Below, piece by piece: positions 26,810-35,742 of a DNA stretch of 64,000 nt (position 1 is the first letter of the stretch; every line of letters starts with the position of its first letter). A model generated the notes under the pieces. That model was given only the letters and a program-made list of their open reading frames with translations. It made no database searches and was not told the origin of the DNA. The position numbers and the translations under genes were made by a program. Source of the DNA: an uncultured Aquimarina sp. (GTDB lineage Bacteria; Bacteroidota; Bacteroidia; Flavobacteriales; Flavobacteriaceae). The stretch spans positions 310,001-374,000 of the forward strand of contig NZ_CANMED010000007.1 of the NCBI RefSeq assembly GCF_947496855.1, written 5' to 3'.

Positions 26810-28054
26810 TTAATTAAATTTCACTTTTCTAAACCATCTATCATTTAAAGATAGTCCTAACGATATATTAAAAAATTCTTCTTTTACTAAACCAGCGTCC
26901 GTTGTTCCTCTTGTACCGAACTCAAAACCTATATTAGCATTAGAAAATAATCTGCCGACTGGTAACCCTACTCCAAAAGATATGCCAAACTCATCAATAG
27001 CCTGCCCATTAATGTTTAAACCTGTCTCTTCATATCTTACTCCTGCTCTATACACAATCCTATTAAGGTAGCTAGTAAGCGAATTATATTTAGGGATGTA
27101 ATACCCTCCTAATTTTACTTTTGACGCATTCTCAAACACTGCATTATCGGCAGCAAATGATCTATTTTCAAAACTATTTGCGTTAAGGTAGATATACTCT
27201 GCTCCAATGAACCATTTTTTCGGCTCTCCAATTCCAGCACCTACTTTTAACTCAGCCGGAAGGTCTAATTTTTGATCTTCAGTATTTTCTTCTGTCCTGT
27301 TATTAACTATTTCTGCTCCATTCGGCAATATAGTTACTGTAGCTAATTCTATAGAATTTTCAGAATTTAAATTAAATGAAGGAGTAGACACAAGCGATGT
27401 CGTCAACTTCAATTTTTCTGAAATCATTGTATTATAAGCAATACCAAAAGACAGACTAATACCTGATAGATCAGAATTATCAATTCTTCTACTTTCAAAT
27501 TCAAAGTCAGTTCGTTTAATAGACTTGTTCTCTATATTACCAAAGTTATAATTAATATCCAAACCTATACTTAAATTCTCGTTAACTTTGAACCCTGCAG
27601 CAACGAATACCCTATTCAACCCACCAGTTCCAAAGAACTGATTTTCAGACCCATCACTATTAAAAGAGTTTGTCTGATATCCAACAGAACTGACTGGAAT
27701 AACTCCAAAACCAAAACCGAATTTACCTGCTGGAATACCAATTGCTAGGTAATCCAAAGATGCATTATCTTTATAAGAATCATCTCCTGCCGCATTGTCA
27801 AGATTCAATCCATTATAATTAGCACCTAATGTATAGGTTGTTAATGCCAATTCACCATAAGATGCCGGATTCTGAAGATTTAAGTGAACACTATCTGCAA
27901 GTATACCCAATCCCCCCATCGACCTATTTTCTACTGTTCCTTTAAACTTCTGCAATCCTATTCCAAAAAAAGAATAGGGTGAAGAGGTACCTTCCTGAGC
28001 ATACGATACGCTGGTAACTATTACCAGAATTACTACTAAAATCTTCTTTATCAT
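26810..28054 (-). CDS. Outer membrane beta-barrel protein (FadL/OmpP1-like), conserved with coaX
   Basis: 414 residues with a signal peptide (IVTSVSYAQ). It starts GTSSPYSFFGIGLQKFKGTVENRSMGGLGILADS, followed by HLNLQNPASYGELALTTYTLGANYNG. This N-terminal pattern resembles FadL/PorV-type barrels of Bacteroidota. Alternating beta segments with aromatic ends run to the C-terminal ISLGLSLNDRWFRKVKFN. It overlaps the coaX stop by four bases (ATGA). The substrate, if any, is unknown; it may be a transport or assembly protein. Confidence 0.8.
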   Translation of the reverse strand: MIKKILVVILVIVTSVSYAQEGTSSPYSFFGIGLQKFKGTVENRSMGGLGILADSVHLNLQNPASYGELALTTYTLGANYNGLNLDNAAGDDSYKDNASLDYLAIGIPAGKFGFGFGVIPVSSVGYQTNSFNSDGSENQFFGTGGLNRVFVAAGFKVNENLSIGLDINYNFGNIENKSIKRTDFEFESRRIDNSDLSGISLSFGIAYNTMISEKLKLTTSLVSTPSFNLNSENSIELATVTILPNGAEIVNNRTEENTEDQKLDLPAELKVGAGIGEPKKWFIGAEYIYLNANSFENRSFAADNAVFENASKVKLGGYYIPKYNSLTSYLNRIVYRAGVRYEETGLNINGQAIDEFGISFGVGLPVGRLFSNANIGFEFGTRGTTDAGLVKEEFFNISLGLSLNDRWFRKVKFN

Positions 28055-28782
28055 TGACTATTATTAAAAGCTAAAATGTGATTTAGTCCCTCCAATAAAA
28101 AATTAGAGGTGGCAAATATGCTATTTTTTAATCTTTTAGACAAAAAATGTGCATCTCCTCCGGTTAAAATAACTGTTAAATTGGGGTAAGTGTTGCAATA
28201 TTCGGCAATTGCTCCTTCAATTTCATACAAAACACCCTTCACAACTCCGGAATGAATGGCTTCATTTGTAGTATTCCCAATATGGTTTTTTGGAGGTTCG
28301 GGGTCCAACAATGGTAGTTTTGAAGTAAAACTATTTAAACTTGTATACCTTAATCTAAGACCAGGTGCTATAGCTCCGCCTAAATATTCTTCTTGTTTAT
28401 TTTTAAAATCATAAGTGATACACGTTCCTGCATCAATGATTAATGCATCTTTTTCAGGAAACTTAAGTACAGAAGCAGCTACTAATGCTAATCTATCCGC
28501 GCCTAGTGTTGTTGGAGTAGCGTATAAATTTCTAAAAGGCATCTTTAAGGTATGATCCAAAATCAACATATCAAATAAATCTTGTGCAAATACTACATCT
28601 TTTTCTTTAATATTAAAAACTGAAGACAGTATACCTCGTTTTATTAATGGGTAATCATTTTTAATTTTTTGAATAACTTCTAAGAAGTTTTCTGATTTCA
28701 ATGTTTCGTGATGAACAATTGAAGCTTCTTCAAAAACTCCAATTTTTATAGAGGTATTACCAACATCAATAACCAGATTCAT
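28051..28782 (-). CDS. coaX: Type III pantothenate kinase
   Basis: 243 residues. ASKHA-fold motifs of CoaX are present: MNLVIDVGNTSIKIGVFE (phosphate 1), the substrate-binding NLYATPTTLGADRLALVAAS, the catalytic-Asp block DALIIDAGTCITYDF, GGAIAPGLRLRYTSL and ILTGGDAHFL. It phosphorylates pantothenate in the first step of coenzyme A synthesis. It requires a monovalent cation and is not inhibited by CoA, unlike type I enzymes (family knowledge). It is first in a minus-strand operon that continues into the outer membrane, TPR and LPS-export genes. Confidence 0.95.
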   Translation of the reverse strand: MNLVIDVGNTSIKIGVFEEASIVHHETLKSENFLEVIQKIKNDYPLIKRGILSSVFNIKEKDVVFAQDLFDMLILDHTLKMPFRNLYATPTTLGADRLALVAASVLKFPEKDALIIDAGTCITYDFKNKQEEYLGGAIAPGLRLRYTSLNSFTSKLPLLDPEPPKNHIGNTTNEAIHSGVVKGVLYEIEGAIAEYCNTYPNLTVILTGGDAHFLSKRLKNSIFATSNFLLEGLNHILAFNNSQ

Positions 28783-28889
28783 CTGTCCTTATTTAGGGTT
28801 TCTATAGAAGCAAGTATAATTTGTAATAATAATTTATTAATTACAACATTAAATGTCACAGCTCTTTACATACTTTAATTATGAATTTG

Positions 28890-28897
28890 CAAAAGTA
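28890..28897 (-). promoter_or_regulatory. Probable -7 element of the coaX operon
   Basis: Minus strand TACTTTTG, an exact TANNTTTG match, 108 bases upstream of the coaX ATG and back-to-back with the tRNA-Phe promoter. No good TTG -33 box is visible at the usual distance. Confidence 0.4.
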
Positions 28898-28923
28898 CAA
28901 AACGATTTTTTTAAATTTTTCTT

Positions 28924-28953
28924 TTGAGGATTAAAAAAAGCGTTATATATTTG
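28924..28953 (+). promoter_or_regulatory. Promoter of the tRNA-Phe gene
   Basis: TTG at 28924-28926, a 19-base spacer, then TATATTTG at 28946-28953, both exact matches to the Bacteroidota consensus. The tRNA starts 16 bases after the -7 box. Confidence 0.7.
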
Positions 28954-28969
28954 CATCCGCTTACAGCAA

Positions 28970-29042
28970 GGTGCCTTAGCTCAGTTGGTAGAGCAAAGGA
29001 CTGAAAATCCTTGTGTCCCTGGTTCGATTCCTGGAGGCACCA
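28970..29042 (+). tRNA. tRNA-Phe (GAA)
   Basis: 73 bases that fold as a complete cloverleaf. The acceptor stem is GGTGCCT/AGGCACC with discriminator A. The D arm contains AGCTCAGTTGGTAGAGC, the anticodon arm is AAGGA-CTGAAAA-TCCTT with anticodon GAA, and the T arm has GGTTCGATTCC. The 3' CCA is not fully encoded (ACCT follows). It has its own promoter and a strong terminator. Confidence 0.97.
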
Positions 29043-29046
29043 CCTT

Positions 29047-29080
29047 AAAAACCCGAACAAATGTTCGGGTTTTTTATTTT
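29047..29080 (+). terminator. Rho-independent terminator after tRNA-Phe
   Basis: ACCCGAAC pairs with GTTCGGGT around an AAAT loop, extended by A/T pairs and followed by a T tract (TTTTTTATTTT). It lies 5 bases after the tRNA. Confidence 0.85.
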
Positions 29081-29167
29081 ATCTAATTACAACTTCACTT
29101 TACATGTAAGCCAATTCTATACATTATAATTTTTATTTACGAATAAGTTGTTATTTTTACTTTCCAA

Positions 29168-30100
29168 ATGCTGCCTATGAGACATTTTAATATACATCCT
29201 GTTTTTTTATTACTACTTCTATTTTCTGTTGCAACCTATGCACAAGAAAAACCAGAAGAAAAAACAGAAAAACAATTAGAAGGGGAACAATCAGAATCAA
29301 CCCCAGAAGAAAAAACAGAAAAAACAGAAAAATCGGAACATGAAATGACCAGATGGCAAATGCTAAAATACGACGGCGTTTCTGCTTTTGGTGGAGTTAA
29401 AAATGCATATACACAGCCTTTCAGATGGAAAAGTAAAGATTGGGCAACACTTGGAGGGATCGTTGCGGGAACTGCTCTCATTTATCTAATAGACGAACCT
29501 GCAAGTGATTTTTTCACAGATCAAGAGGATGACATTCCTAGCTTTATAAAAGAAACAGGATTTCGTTTCGGCAAACCTCTTATCAATTACGGATTGACAA
29601 CAGGAGTATATGCTTTCGGGTTAATTACAAAGAATGAAAAAGTAAGAAAGACTGGAGTCTTACTTATAGCATCAGCAACAGCTGGCGGAATAATACAAAC
29701 TATCAGTAAAACTTTAGCTGGTCGCGCTAGACCTTACACGGGAAAGGGTAAAGACAGCTTCAAATTTTATGCAAGTGAAGCAGATTATCATTCATTCCCA
29801 TCAGGTCACGCTATATTATCATTCACTACTGCATATGCCATTAGTAAGCAATTTAATAATCCTTATGTCAAAGGAGGTATTTATGCGCTAGGATTAGTAT
29901 CTCCAATTTCTAGATTATGGAGTGGCGCACATTGGTTAACCGATGTTACACTAGGTATTGTACTAAGTGTAGTTATAGTTGATGGTATCGACAACTATCT
30001 AAACAAAAAAGAAAGATATGTTTATGATAGTAAGAAGTTTAAAATCAAATGGGATCTTAAGCTTGGAGCCGGTCAGTTGGGTGTTGTTGGAAGGTTTTAA
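29168..30100 (+). CDS. PAP2-family phosphatase, exported, with acidic N-terminal repeat
   Basis: 310 residues (an alternative start is ATG at 29177, MRHFNIHP). A signal peptide ends near ATYAQ. Residues ~24-60 are a low-complexity Glu/Lys stretch with repeated PEEKTEK units. The catalytic motifs of the PAP2 family are all present: KX6RP (KTLAGRARPY), PSGH (SFPSGHAILSF) and SRX5HX3D (SRLWSGAHWLTDV). Hydrophobic helices flank them (LGIVLSVVIVDGI). Relatives dephosphorylate lipid phosphates such as undecaprenyl pyrophosphate or lipid A at the periplasmic side; the exact substrate is open. Confidence 0.9.
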   Translation: MLPMRHFNIHPVFLLLLLFSVATYAQEKPEEKTEKQLEGEQSESTPEEKTEKTEKSEHEMTRWQMLKYDGVSAFGGVKNAYTQPFRWKSKDWATLGGIVAGTALIYLIDEPASDFFTDQEDDIPSFIKETGFRFGKPLINYGLTTGVYAFGLITKNEKVRKTGVLLIASATAGGIIQTISKTLAGRARPYTGKGKDSFKFYASEADYHSFPSGHAILSFTTAYAISKQFNNPYVKGGIYALGLVSPISRLWSGAHWLTDVTLGIVLSVVIVDGIDNYLNKKERYVYDSKKFKIKWDLKLGAGQLGVVGRF

Positions 30101-30127
30101 TGAGATTTTGACACTTTTCAGCACTAA

Positions 30128-31030
30128 TTACCGAATAGGCAAGAAAATTTCTGCTTTCCACTTAGAGGAGTTTCCATCTTGCATTGGGTTATTATAGAAT
30201 ATCTCTAAAGGTGTTTTTTTAATTAAAATATCTCTCCTTTTTGCATAATTTACCAATGCAAACCATGCCTGATCACTGTTCCTATAATTACCATAAAATG
30301 TAGCTTTAAGAGCCTTTTCAGGAATTAATTTATCATATTTTATTATAGAATTTACTGGTAGAGAATCCATATATATTATAGGAAATCCAAAACTAAATTT
30401 GATAACATCTGTAACAGAATCCCATTCTTTTATTTTTACAAAGGGATAGCCATTCTGTTCTACCTTATTTTCTAATATTTTAGGATACAAATCAGCATTG
30501 ACCCTTAGCATAGTACCTGCTTTTTCTGATCGACTGGATTCTGACGAGATATAAAGGTATTCTAATGATGGTATTGCAGACACTCCTTCAATTTCTACTC
30601 TAAAATTTTTAGCAAAGTTATTTACTCCTTTCCCAAAATCTTTTAATTCTTTTTTTAGTGATTTGCTAAAATTAGTTTCTCCAGTGAGTATTCCTAATCT
30701 ATTAACAATTGAATGTTCTTTTGATTTTATTCCTACTTTAATTTGGGTTATTGAATCATTAACACTTTCTAAATTCCATTCCAAATTAAGAATTGTATCT
30801 TTTAAGATAACTCGCTGCGTAACTTGCTTAAATAGAATTGTATCAACTGTATTAATATTCTTTATTTGTGGATCACCTCCCCATGATTCCCAACTCAATA
30901 TTTGATGGTAAATGCCTCCCGGCGAACCTTTCGCTTTAAAAGAAACTTGATAATCATACTGCTTAATAAATAAATACCAAATAACCGCTCCTAAGAATAT
31001 AGTGAGCATTATAATTCCTGCTTTTTTCAT
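30128..31030 (-). CDS. Membrane-anchored SRPBCC-like plus GyrI-like ligand-binding protein
   Basis: 300 residues. One N-terminal transmembrane anchor (AGIIMLTIFLGAVIWYLFI) leaves the rest outside the cytoplasm. Residues ~28-150 resemble an SRPBCC/START-like cavity fold (YQVSFKAKGSPGGIYHQILSWESW). Residues ~155-300 resemble a GyrI-like/AraC effector-binding domain (ALKATFYGNYRNSDQAWFALVNYAKRRD, PLEIFYNNP, AEIFLPIR). These domains bind small hydrophobic ligands in other proteins, and here there is no DNA-binding part. It starts 4 bases after the haloperoxidase-like gene, so it is very likely its operon partner. Function unknown. Confidence 0.75.
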   Translation of the reverse strand: MKKAGIIMLTIFLGAVIWYLFIKQYDYQVSFKAKGSPGGIYHQILSWESWGGDPQIKNINTVDTILFKQVTQRVILKDTILNLEWNLESVNDSITQIKVGIKSKEHSIVNRLGILTGETNFSKSLKKELKDFGKGVNNFAKNFRVEIEGVSAIPSLEYLYISSESSRSEKAGTMLRVNADLYPKILENKVEQNGYPFVKIKEWDSVTDVIKFSFGFPIIYMDSLPVNSIIKYDKLIPEKALKATFYGNYRNSDQAWFALVNYAKRRDILIKKTPLEIFYNNPMQDGNSSKWKAEIFLPIR

Positions 31031-31034
31031 ACTA

Positions 31035-32447
31035 CTAATTAGTCACCACTTTAGACTTTGAAGCATTCATTTTTAGATTCTGAACTACGAACTTACCTAA
31101 TTCTCGACCTTGATCTAACCCTAAATCTATTGCCGCTCTATAATGAATTCCGCCATAAAGTCTGCTTACCGCAGCTTCATCAGCTGCCTTATTAAAGGAT
31201 TCAAAAGAACGAATAGGTAAGCCGTATTGTAGTTCCGTATCATCATCAAAAGCAAAATCATCGCCGAAGATATCAGTCAACACTGTTGAAGCAGCTCCTG
31301 AAACTACAGAATGTCCACTAGTATATTCAGGAAAAGGAGGTGTTTGTAAAACTGGAGTCCAATTCTCATCAATATGTTGATTGATCAATGTTTCAGGACG
31401 AATCAAATTACTTCTGTATTTCTCATCCCAGCAACTTATAAAAGCATCGGCAATCGCAACAGAAGTTTTGGTATAAGCAAAAACGGTTTTCGCGAAATCT
31501 GCGTTAGTTTTTTTGCAAGCAATTTTACAAATACCTATCCAATGAGCACCTGGCGTAATTTTCTTTGTCGCAAACATTAAATGACCTTTATGTGTTGAAA
31601 CATAAGGGTTACAATCCCAAAATTGTGCAATTTCCAGTTTTTCTGAATCTTCTCCTTCTTCCTTAATTTTCTGACCAACTTCATAAGTCTCTATCAATTC
31701 TTTATAGAATGGCGTATCTTTTTCTAATGAAAAATCTGGATATCTTGCTGGTTTAAATTGTGATGAAGAATCTATAATGGACGGTCTTATTTCTTTCCAA
31801 TGAGGCTCAATCCCATCCATATAATCCGGCGGAGTAGGCTGCCACCTAGAAGGATCTTCCGTATTTACTGAAAACTTGGGCATTGTTCTAGTTTGCGCAT
31901 AATTATCTGAAGCATACCATTTTTTCACATGTTCTGCCATCTCTAATCCATATGCTTGAGAGTCGTTAAAAGTTACTTCATTTTGTAATTTCCAGGTATT
32001 ATACAAACTATCACGATATACTTCTACACGTTCTTCTGAAAAAAGTAATGATTTACCGACTTCCAAATACGCAACTAACGCAGAAAGCTTATAATTAATA
32101 TTTTTGGTTGTATCAACAGCAGGAATAGATTTTAGACCATGTAATTGATTTGATAAGGTTCTATAATCCTTACCTTCTTGTCGCATCACTTCGTATGCAG
32201 CGATATTAGCATAATTATATATTCGACTTGCTACAGGTGGTGAAAAAATATCGTGTACCATTACCTCTGTAATTTTATCTACAGCTTGGTGGTAATCATC
32301 AGGAGTGATTTCAATCTCTTTGACTTCTTTTTGGCAAGCATTTAAAAACAATAGCAAAAAAGTGAATAAAAATATATTCTTGCTTCTTCTTAAGAAGGCG
32401 CTTTCACTTACTTTATTGAAGTATTTCATGAATTTCTGCTTTTCCAT
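31035..32447 (-). CDS. Vanadium-dependent haloperoxidase-like (PAP2 superfamily) lipoprotein
   Basis: 470 residues from ATG 32447; the internal Met at 32429 (MKYFNKV) may be the true start. A lipoprotein signal ends LLLFLNACQKE. The vanadate/phosphate-binding motifs are in order near the C-terminus: KX6RP in KYRSNLIRPETL (~350), SGH in EYTSGHSVVSGA (~377), and SRLYGGIHYRAAID (~430) with the His and an Asp. The long helical N-terminal half matches bacterial vanadium haloperoxidase-like proteins rather than short lipid phosphatases. True haloperoxidases oxidise halide with H2O2; phosphatase activity is possible since the sites are alike. It overlaps the last FG-GAP gene by 35 bases (or 17 with the later start) and is part of the SusCD operon. 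Confidence 0.85.
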   Translation of the reverse strand: MEKQKFMKYFNKVSESAFLRRSKNIFLFTFLLLFLNACQKEVKEIEITPDDYHQAVDKITEVMVHDIFSPPVASRIYNYANIAAYEVMRQEGKDYRTLSNQLHGLKSIPAVDTTKNINYKLSALVAYLEVGKSLLFSEERVEVYRDSLYNTWKLQNEVTFNDSQAYGLEMAEHVKKWYASDNYAQTRTMPKFSVNTEDPSRWQPTPPDYMDGIEPHWKEIRPSIIDSSSQFKPARYPDFSLEKDTPFYKELIETYEVGQKIKEEGEDSEKLEIAQFWDCNPYVSTHKGHLMFATKKITPGAHWIGICKIACKKTNADFAKTVFAYTKTSVAIADAFISCWDEKYRSNLIRPETLINQHIDENWTPVLQTPPFPEYTSGHSVVSGAASTVLTDIFGDDFAFDDDTELQYGLPIRSFESFNKAADEAAVSRLYGGIHYRAAIDLGLDQGRELGKFVVQNLKMNASKSKVVTN

Positions 32448-35400
32448 TGTTTAATGTGATTAATAAATAATCCTTATTTACAAAATTAATAATATTTAAT
32501 CCTCTAACCGATTTTTGACTCAAGTTAATACCCAATTCTCTTGCTTCAATCACAGAAGTATCTTCCTTCATAATAGCTCCAGCAAAACCATCAAATCTAC
32601 CGTGATAAGGAATCATTCCAAAATAGTTCCCCGCCATAAACACTTCTTCTTTTCCGTCTTTGTTAAAATCATATTTTAACATGTCCATGATTGGTGCTAC
32701 TTGAAGTAAATTTTCAAAAGGAACGAAAACGAATGTTCCTTTTTCGTTTTTCAAATACCCAGAAGCTAATTGATCTACTTCTAATAACTCTGCATCTTTT
32801 AATGCATCTTGTCCAAAAACTTCTTCTACAGTTTTACCAGCAAAGCTGTTGTATGTCGTAAACTTTTTCTTTAGATAGTTTAACTGACTTGACAATTCAT
32901 CTAAGCCCAATGCCGTATAATATTTCTCTTTTTTAGGCAATGCCAAAATTGTTTCGGTTTTGTTATTATTGTCAAAATCAGAATAATACATTTTTAAAGG
33001 GAAATCTGAAGAAGCTGTTAGCTTAGAATTTAATCCAAAATTACCTATTAGATAGTCAACATCTCCATCATTATCGATATCAAAGTCAATAATTGATTGC
33101 CAAAGGCCTTTTAACTTTTCTGGTAAAAACTTATCTGTTACATCTATCAAATCCCCTCCTATATTTTTGAAAAACTGAGGAGACATCCACTCTCCGATAA
33201 CAATTAAATCTTTTACCTCATCATTATCAAAATCGCTCCAAATGGCGTCGGTAACCATTCCAACTTTTAGTAAGTCTGTATTTTCTTTTACTTTAAACCT
33301 TCCCGAATCATTAATCAATATATAAGAATTCGGGATTTTACCAAAATCATTAGAAACAGCATAACCCCCGACAAAAAGGTCTAGATCTCCATCTCCGTCT
33401 ACATCAAAAGGTTTGATTACAGATTCGTGTTCGTATAATTCTAGGAAATCGCTTTTAGATAAACCAGCATCTGAGTTTATATATAACCTATCTGCTAACT
33501 CCTTGGATGTCCCAAAAAACTCTCCTCCAGAAGATGCAACCAGTAAGTCTTTTTTACCATCATTATTTAAATCTTCTATAATAGCAGCTACGTCTTCTTT
33601 CTTTTTATCGGCATTAAGAATCTCGGATAATTGTTCTTTAAAACCAGTGGCGGTTTGGATGTATATTTTAGATGCTTCAAATTTTGAACTTCCAAAAAAA
33701 ACATCGTCTTTCCCATCACCATTTAAATCTCCTATCGCAGTAGCTGGTCCTCGATCTGAAATTTTATATGGAATTAATTTTTGTCGATTAAAATCTGTGT
33801 AATTATTCTCTTTATGCACATACTGTAAACCAAGAATAGAATCTACTTTTTTAAACCATCCCTTATTTTTAGGAAATAACTTTTCATAATTCACAGCATT
33901 TCTTTTGTGTAATAATTTAACTGTTAAGGTTTGATTTGTAATAATATTTTCTGCGACTTGGATAGTATTATCTGGCCATATAATTTTTAACGAATCTATT
34001 GTTGTGATGGTATCGTATCCAAAATGAATCATAGGTTCTGAAGAAGACTGGAAACCTTTTGAAGTAAATAACTGCTTGTACTGTGCAATTCCTTGATGAT
34101 ATGAGATTACTTTGGTTCCTATTCCAAATTTGTTTTTGTCTTTAAAATCAAATTTCAGTTTTAAAAACCTCTTTTTTTCATTCGTTTTATTTTGATAAAA
34201 AGAAGCTGGAGCATTTATATTATTTGTTACTATATCTAAGTCTCCATCGTTATCAAAATCAGCATAAGCACTTCCTGTAGAAGCCGTGTTTTCTAATGGA
34301 AGCCAGCTAAAAGACTTATCTAAAAAGCTAACTTCTTTATCTCCTTTAAAAACAGAATTCTGCACTTTGCCGGAGGGCATCATATTTAAAGCTTCATTAT
34401 TTACTAACTTTCTAGTGCTTAGTTTTTCCTGTATTTTTTCATTAGAAATATATTTAATATAGTCTAGGTCATTAGGGCGCTTAGGAATTCCATTGGATAT
34501 AAATACATCTTGTTCTCCATCTTGATCATAATCTGCAAACAATGCAGACCAACTCCAATCTGTAGCTGATACACCGCTTAGTAATGCGGTTTCAGTAAAA
34601 TACTCCCCTTGATTGATCTGAAGCATATTGCGGGCATACTGATAGTGGTATCCTAATCGATTGATACGCATTTGCAACATATCTACCGTTTCATCTCCAG
34701 CAGAAGTCTTCAAGACTGTTTCATCACCTGGAGTCATATCCAACGTAATTATATCTGCATATCCATCGTGATTAATATCTGCAACATCATTACCCATGGA
34801 GAAACGGCTCGTATGTCCAAAAATTTCTTTTAGAGATTCACTGAAGGTACCATCTCCATTATTGACATAATAATAATCATCCTCGTGAAAATCATTACTC
34901 ACATAAATATCTGTATATCCATCATTATTAAAATCCGCTGTTGCTATTCCAAGACCATATCCATTTCCACCACCAAAAATTCCTGCTTCTACACTGACAT
35001 CAGTAAATACACTTCCATCATTGCGAAGTAATTTATCACCGCTTTCGTAACTTCTTTTATTTCGGAGTGTAGCTCTTCCAAAAGAATTCTGTGTATGAAT
35101 TGCATGATTTAATAAATACATATCTAAATCACCATCATTATCATAATCAAAAAACGCAGCTGATGTAGTATAATTTTTAAAATCTAATTTATACTCAGAA
35201 GCTTTCTCTGTAAATGTATTATCTCCATTGTTTATGAATAATTCATTTCTCCCTTCTAATCCCTGAAGACCAACTACGGCACAGACATAGATATCCAGAT
35301 ATCCGTCTCCATTAACATCTGCCATTACTGTCCCAGTATTCCAATCCGAATTTCCTGCTACTCCTGCTTTATCTGTTATATTTTCGAATTGAAAGTTTCC

Positions 35401-35742
35401 TTTGTTTAGATAGAGTTTATTCTCTCCTTGATTAGATGTAAAGAATACATCAACTAGATCATCCTTATTGATATCTCCAACGGCTACACCAGCACCATTG
35501 TAGTAATACAAATAATCAAGAATATTCAATTCTTCAGTAGGAACTAATGTATTTTGGAATGAAATATTTGTAATCTCCGAAGTAATCTTATCAAATAATT
35601 CACCTTGATGAATTTCTTGTTTGGAACAGGAATTCAACACGAGTAAAACAACGATGAATGATCTTTTTATTAAAGCCCAGACACCTGACAGGTTTTTAAA
35701 ACCTGTCAGGTCTGTTTGTAACATTTGATTGAGAATAATCAT
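32413..35742 (-). CDS. FG-GAP/VCBS-repeat lipoprotein with ASPIC/UnbV domain, tandem copy C
   Basis: 1109 residues. N-terminal repeats have Ca-binding loops (VGDINKDDLVDVFF, ADVNGDGYLDIYV, FDYDNDGDLDMYL, ADFNNDGYTDIYVSND). An ASPIC/UnbV module lies at about 522-585 (KFGIGTKVISY, IIWPDN). A second repeat set carries the shared tail (YSDFDNNNKTETIL, TTYNSFAGKTVEEVF, YDFNKDGKEEVFMAGN). The lipoprotein signal KRSFIVVLLVLNSCSKQE begins only at about residue 27. The preceding codons come from a 29-base palindrome, so the 5' end appears to have been altered. The ATG overlaps the stop of copy B by 4 bases. Function unproven; surface location is inferred from the lipobox and SusCD linkage. Confidence 0.9.
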   Translation of the reverse strand: MIILNQMLQTDLTGFKNLSGVWALIKRSFIVVLLVLNSCSKQEIHQGELFDKITSEITNISFQNTLVPTEELNILDYLYYYNGAGVAVGDINKDDLVDVFFTSNQGENKLYLNKGNFQFENITDKAGVAGNSDWNTGTVMADVNGDGYLDIYVCAVVGLQGLEGRNELFINNGDNTFTEKASEYKLDFKNYTTSAAFFDYDNDGDLDMYLLNHAIHTQNSFGRATLRNKRSYESGDKLLRNDGSVFTDVSVEAGIFGGGNGYGLGIATADFNNDGYTDIYVSNDFHEDDYYYVNNGDGTFSESLKEIFGHTSRFSMGNDVADINHDGYADIITLDMTPGDETVLKTSAGDETVDMLQMRINRLGYHYQYARNMLQINQGEYFTETALLSGVSATDWSWSALFADYDQDGEQDVFISNGIPKRPNDLDYIKYISNEKIQEKLSTRKLVNNEALNMMPSGKVQNSVFKGDKEVSFLDKSFSWLPLENTASTGSAYADFDNDGDLDIVTNNINAPASFYQNKTNEKKRFLKLKFDFKDKNKFGIGTKVISYHQGIAQYKQLFTSKGFQSSSEPMIHFGYDTITTIDSLKIIWPDNTIQVAENIITNQTLTVKLLHKRNAVNYEKLFPKNKGWFKKVDSILGLQYVHKENNYTDFNRQKLIPYKISDRGPATAIGDLNGDGKDDVFFGSSKFEASKIYIQTATGFKEQLSEILNADKKKEDVAAIIEDLNNDGKKDLLVASSGGEFFGTSKELADRLYINSDAGLSKSDFLELYEHESVIKPFDVDGDGDLDLFVGGYAVSNDFGKIPNSYILINDSGRFKVKENTDLLKVGMVTDAIWSDFDNDEVKDLIVIGEWMSPQFFKNIGGDLIDVTDKFLPEKLKGLWQSIIDFDIDNDGDVDYLIGNFGLNSKLTASSDFPLKMYYSDFDNNNKTETILALPKKEKYYTALGLDELSSQLNYLKKKFTTYNSFAGKTVEEVFGQDALKDAELLEVDQLASGYLKNEKGTFVFVPFENLLQVAPIMDMLKYDFNKDGKEEVFMAGNYFGMIPYHGRFDGFAGAIMKEDTSVIEARELGINLSQKSVRGLNIINFVNKDYLLITLNNGKAEIHEILQ
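35683..35711. repeat. 29-base near-perfect palindrome inside the 5' end of FG-GAP copy C
   Basis: ACCTGACAGGTTTT (35683-35696) and AAAACCTGTCAGGT (35698-35711) are exact reverse complements around one base. The element encodes DLTGFKNLSG in frame, ahead of the lipoprotein signal. It looks like a short intergenic palindromic repeat that now sits between two overlapping genes. Only one copy is in this window. Confidence 0.8.

Noticed and set aside
33413-33802. Plus-strand ORF of 129 residues in FG-GAP copy C
   Set aside because: Ser/Pro-rich antisense of acidic Ca-binding repeats, not a gene.
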